Source of the DNA: Opitutaceae bacterium
Lineage (GTDB): Bacteria; Verrucomicrobiota; Verrucomicrobiia; Opitutales; Opitutaceae
DNA: 37,718 nt
NCBI GenBank assembly: GCA_003140665.1
Contig: PLKS01000146.1
Coordinates: forward strand, 274-37,991
Direction of reading: 5' to 3'
This document shows, one piece after another, positions 36,051 to 37,718 of the stretch (position 1 is the stretch's first letter; every line of letters begins with the position of its first letter). Both the position numbers and the translations under genes were made by a program. Below the pieces are notes generated by a model. That model ran no database searches. It was given only the letters and a program-made list of their open reading frames with translations, and was not told where the DNA came from.

Positions 36051-36150
36051 TTACGGATTAGCTGAACGGCGTTCTTGAGATTATTCTTCCGTGCCCTGCG
36101 GATGATGATCAATCCGTGGTCGGGGTAAGCAATGGCTTTTGCATTCTTGT

Positions 36151-36492
36151 TCAATCCAACCCTCCAACGACACGCTCCAAGTCGCCGGTGAACTTCTGCC
36201 AGCCGTGGCCCGCGCCCTTGTAGTTGGCATCTTCTTCCGACCGGAAACCGGATTGCTCCATGCGGACATGCGTTCCGCCCTTGGTCAGCGTCGGCGTCCA
36301 GGCAACGACGCTCTTCATTCCCATAGAACCCCAGGCATAAGAGGTCCGTGAATTCGGTTCAATCCATAAGCCCAATCCCTTCATCACGGGCTTCGAGCTC
36401 GTGACGGATGCCTGCATAATGGGTGCTGTCGTCACGGGTAAAGGGTTCGACTGGGATTGGCTGTGCCAGTCCGGGCAGTTTGAGGCGAGCAT
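36151..36492 (-). pseudogene. Truncated SRPBCC (AHSA1-like) gene, C-terminal part only
   Basis: EPNSRTSYAWGSMGMKSVVAWTP..GGTHVRMEQSGFRSEEDANYKGAGHGWQKFTGDLERVVGGLD; N-terminal half of the fold missing. Confidence 0.65.
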
Positions 36493-36556
36493 GAGCGTTT
36501 GCCCTTTTGGTCACACCAAATTCTCGCTCGGCAAGCAGGCATCGGGGAATCGGCCC

Positions 36557-37651
36557 TTACGGCCCTTGGGCTTTCGGGCGAAGATCCGTTTGGATGGCGA
36601 GGACCAGCTGGTCGATGAAGCGTTTGCCATCGACCGCTTTGATAACAGTCACATTCGAAACTCCAAAACGCGGTTTTGCGTTCACAGGTCCTATGACCGT
36701 TCGGCCATAGTTGATTCCGTGGTCGATATCGACGTCCATGGTTACTTCAAAGCTCTTGGTTATCAGCGTTGGATCCGCGATGATCGAGGTAGCCAATTCT
36801 CCCCAAAGGGGCAGGCCGATTGCGGAATTCTGCTCCAGGTAGTCGCTTGCTGGTGACGGGTGCGACTGGATCCGGCGCATTAGGTCCTTATCCAAATAGA
36901 AATCATTGCTGACATCGGCGACCGAGATGATCTTGGCCCAGTGCGCGGCCAACACGATATGGGCGGCCTCGGGATCGAAGATCACATCGAAATCCGAATG
37001 AAACCCGTCTGCATCCCCGTCGGACAATTGTCCAAGGGCTCCGCCAAAGAAAATGAGACGCTTCGCCAAGCCCGCAAATTCTGGATCGAGCCCGATGGCC
37101 AAGGCCAGATTGGTCAGCGGACCGCCCACAAAGATCGTAATTTGATGAGGATGCTCATGCACCGCCTTGATAAGAAAATCCGCGGCTGTGCCAGCAGTGG
37201 GTCTCAATTGGGGCATCCTATCAAGGGGTGGAACTATCTTGTAGGGTTCATCGGGATGGCTTCTTGGGAACTTTGCCGGGTCGTTCCAGGCTCCCTTCCA
37301 GTAAACGTAGCCATAGGTTTCCTCCCAATGTTTCATGCGCTCGCGCGTATTCACGAGTGGGAAAACCGCTCCGTTGTAAACGGGGATGTCCGGCCTTCCG
37401 ATTATCTCAAGGTAGCGAAGGAGGCTTGCCGCGCCTTCGTCGCGCCAGCAGTCGCCAGTCACGGTAGTACATGCGAGCACCTTTACGTGCGGAGACGCCA
37501 GAAGCGGCATCAGCGCATTCTGCTCGATGTAGCTGCCTGGAATATTCCAGTCGTTGTCGTAGATGACCAAGTCCTCCTGGGCGCGCAGTGATCCATGGCA
37601 GAAGGCTGAGACGATGATCGCCGCCAGAAGGTGCTTTTGTGCGGGAGTCAT
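36557..37651 (-). CDS. Secreted nucleoside hydrolase-like protein (divergent IUNH)
   Basis: Signal peptide; IYDNDWNIPGSYIEQNALMPLLAS, GGPLTNLALAIGLDPEFA, FFGGAL, DFDVIFDPEAA. Confidence 0.85.
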   Translation of the reverse strand: MTPAQKHLLAAIIVSAFCHGSLRAQEDLVIYDNDWNIPGSYIEQNALMPLLASPHVKVLACTTVTGDCWRDEGAASLLRYLEIIGRPDIPVYNGAVFPLVNTRERMKHWEETYGYVYWKGAWNDPAKFPRSHPDEPYKIVPPLDRMPQLRPTAGTAADFLIKAVHEHPHQITIFVGGPLTNLALAIGLDPEFAGLAKRLIFFGGALGQLSDGDADGFHSDFDVIFDPEAAHIVLAAHWAKIISVADVSNDFYLDKDLMRRIQSHPSPASDYLEQNSAIGLPLWGELATSIIADPTLITKSFEVTMDVDIDHGINYGRTVIGPVNAKPRFGVSNVTVIKAVDGKRFIDQLVLAIQTDLRPKAQGP

Positions 37652-37718
37652 GGGTCAGGAGCCAGATAGCAGCACATGTGCCGCATTCGAGCATAAATTG
37701 ATTCAATGTAACTTGTTA

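Overview
High-GC bacterial chromosome window, probably Verrucomicrobiota-like (inferred from gene style only; no search was run). Sections: (1) ~1-6.2 kb: eleven small, unrelated + strand genes (DUF4260-like, small secreted/membrane proteins, cupin, SnoaL-like, DUF3566-like, DUF3052). Gaps between the first genes carry a recurrent element, so the left end looks like a gene-cassette array. (2) 6.2-14 kb: mutY, tandem rnhC-rnhB (RNase HIII + HII), an NtrB-like kinase and NtrC-like sigma54 regulator separated by an ECF sigma / small one-TM protein / Spy-CpxP-like sensor module resembling CnrH-CnrY-CnrX. (3) 14-23.5 kb: polysaccharide-type locus (GT39-like protein, outer-membrane beta-barrel, Wzc-like BY-kinase, tRNA-Gly, SAM methyltransferase, YfhO-like protein). 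(4) 23.5-33.7 kb: housekeeping genes (PLP dehydratase, ICMT-like, DUF3300, DUF2950, left-handed beta-helix acyltransferase, trpS, tyrA-aroA-cmk-plsC operon, PIN-TRAM protein preceded by an unlisted 48-aa membrane ORF). (5) 33.8-37.7 kb: tRNA-Ala(CGC) with an unusual A19/T56 combination, then a decayed accessory region with a YefM/RelE pair flanked by a 23-bp imperfect direct repeat, a HicB-like ORF, DUF1801, a truncated SRPBCC gene and a divergent secreted nucleoside hydrolase. No CRISPR, transposase or rRNA was seen.
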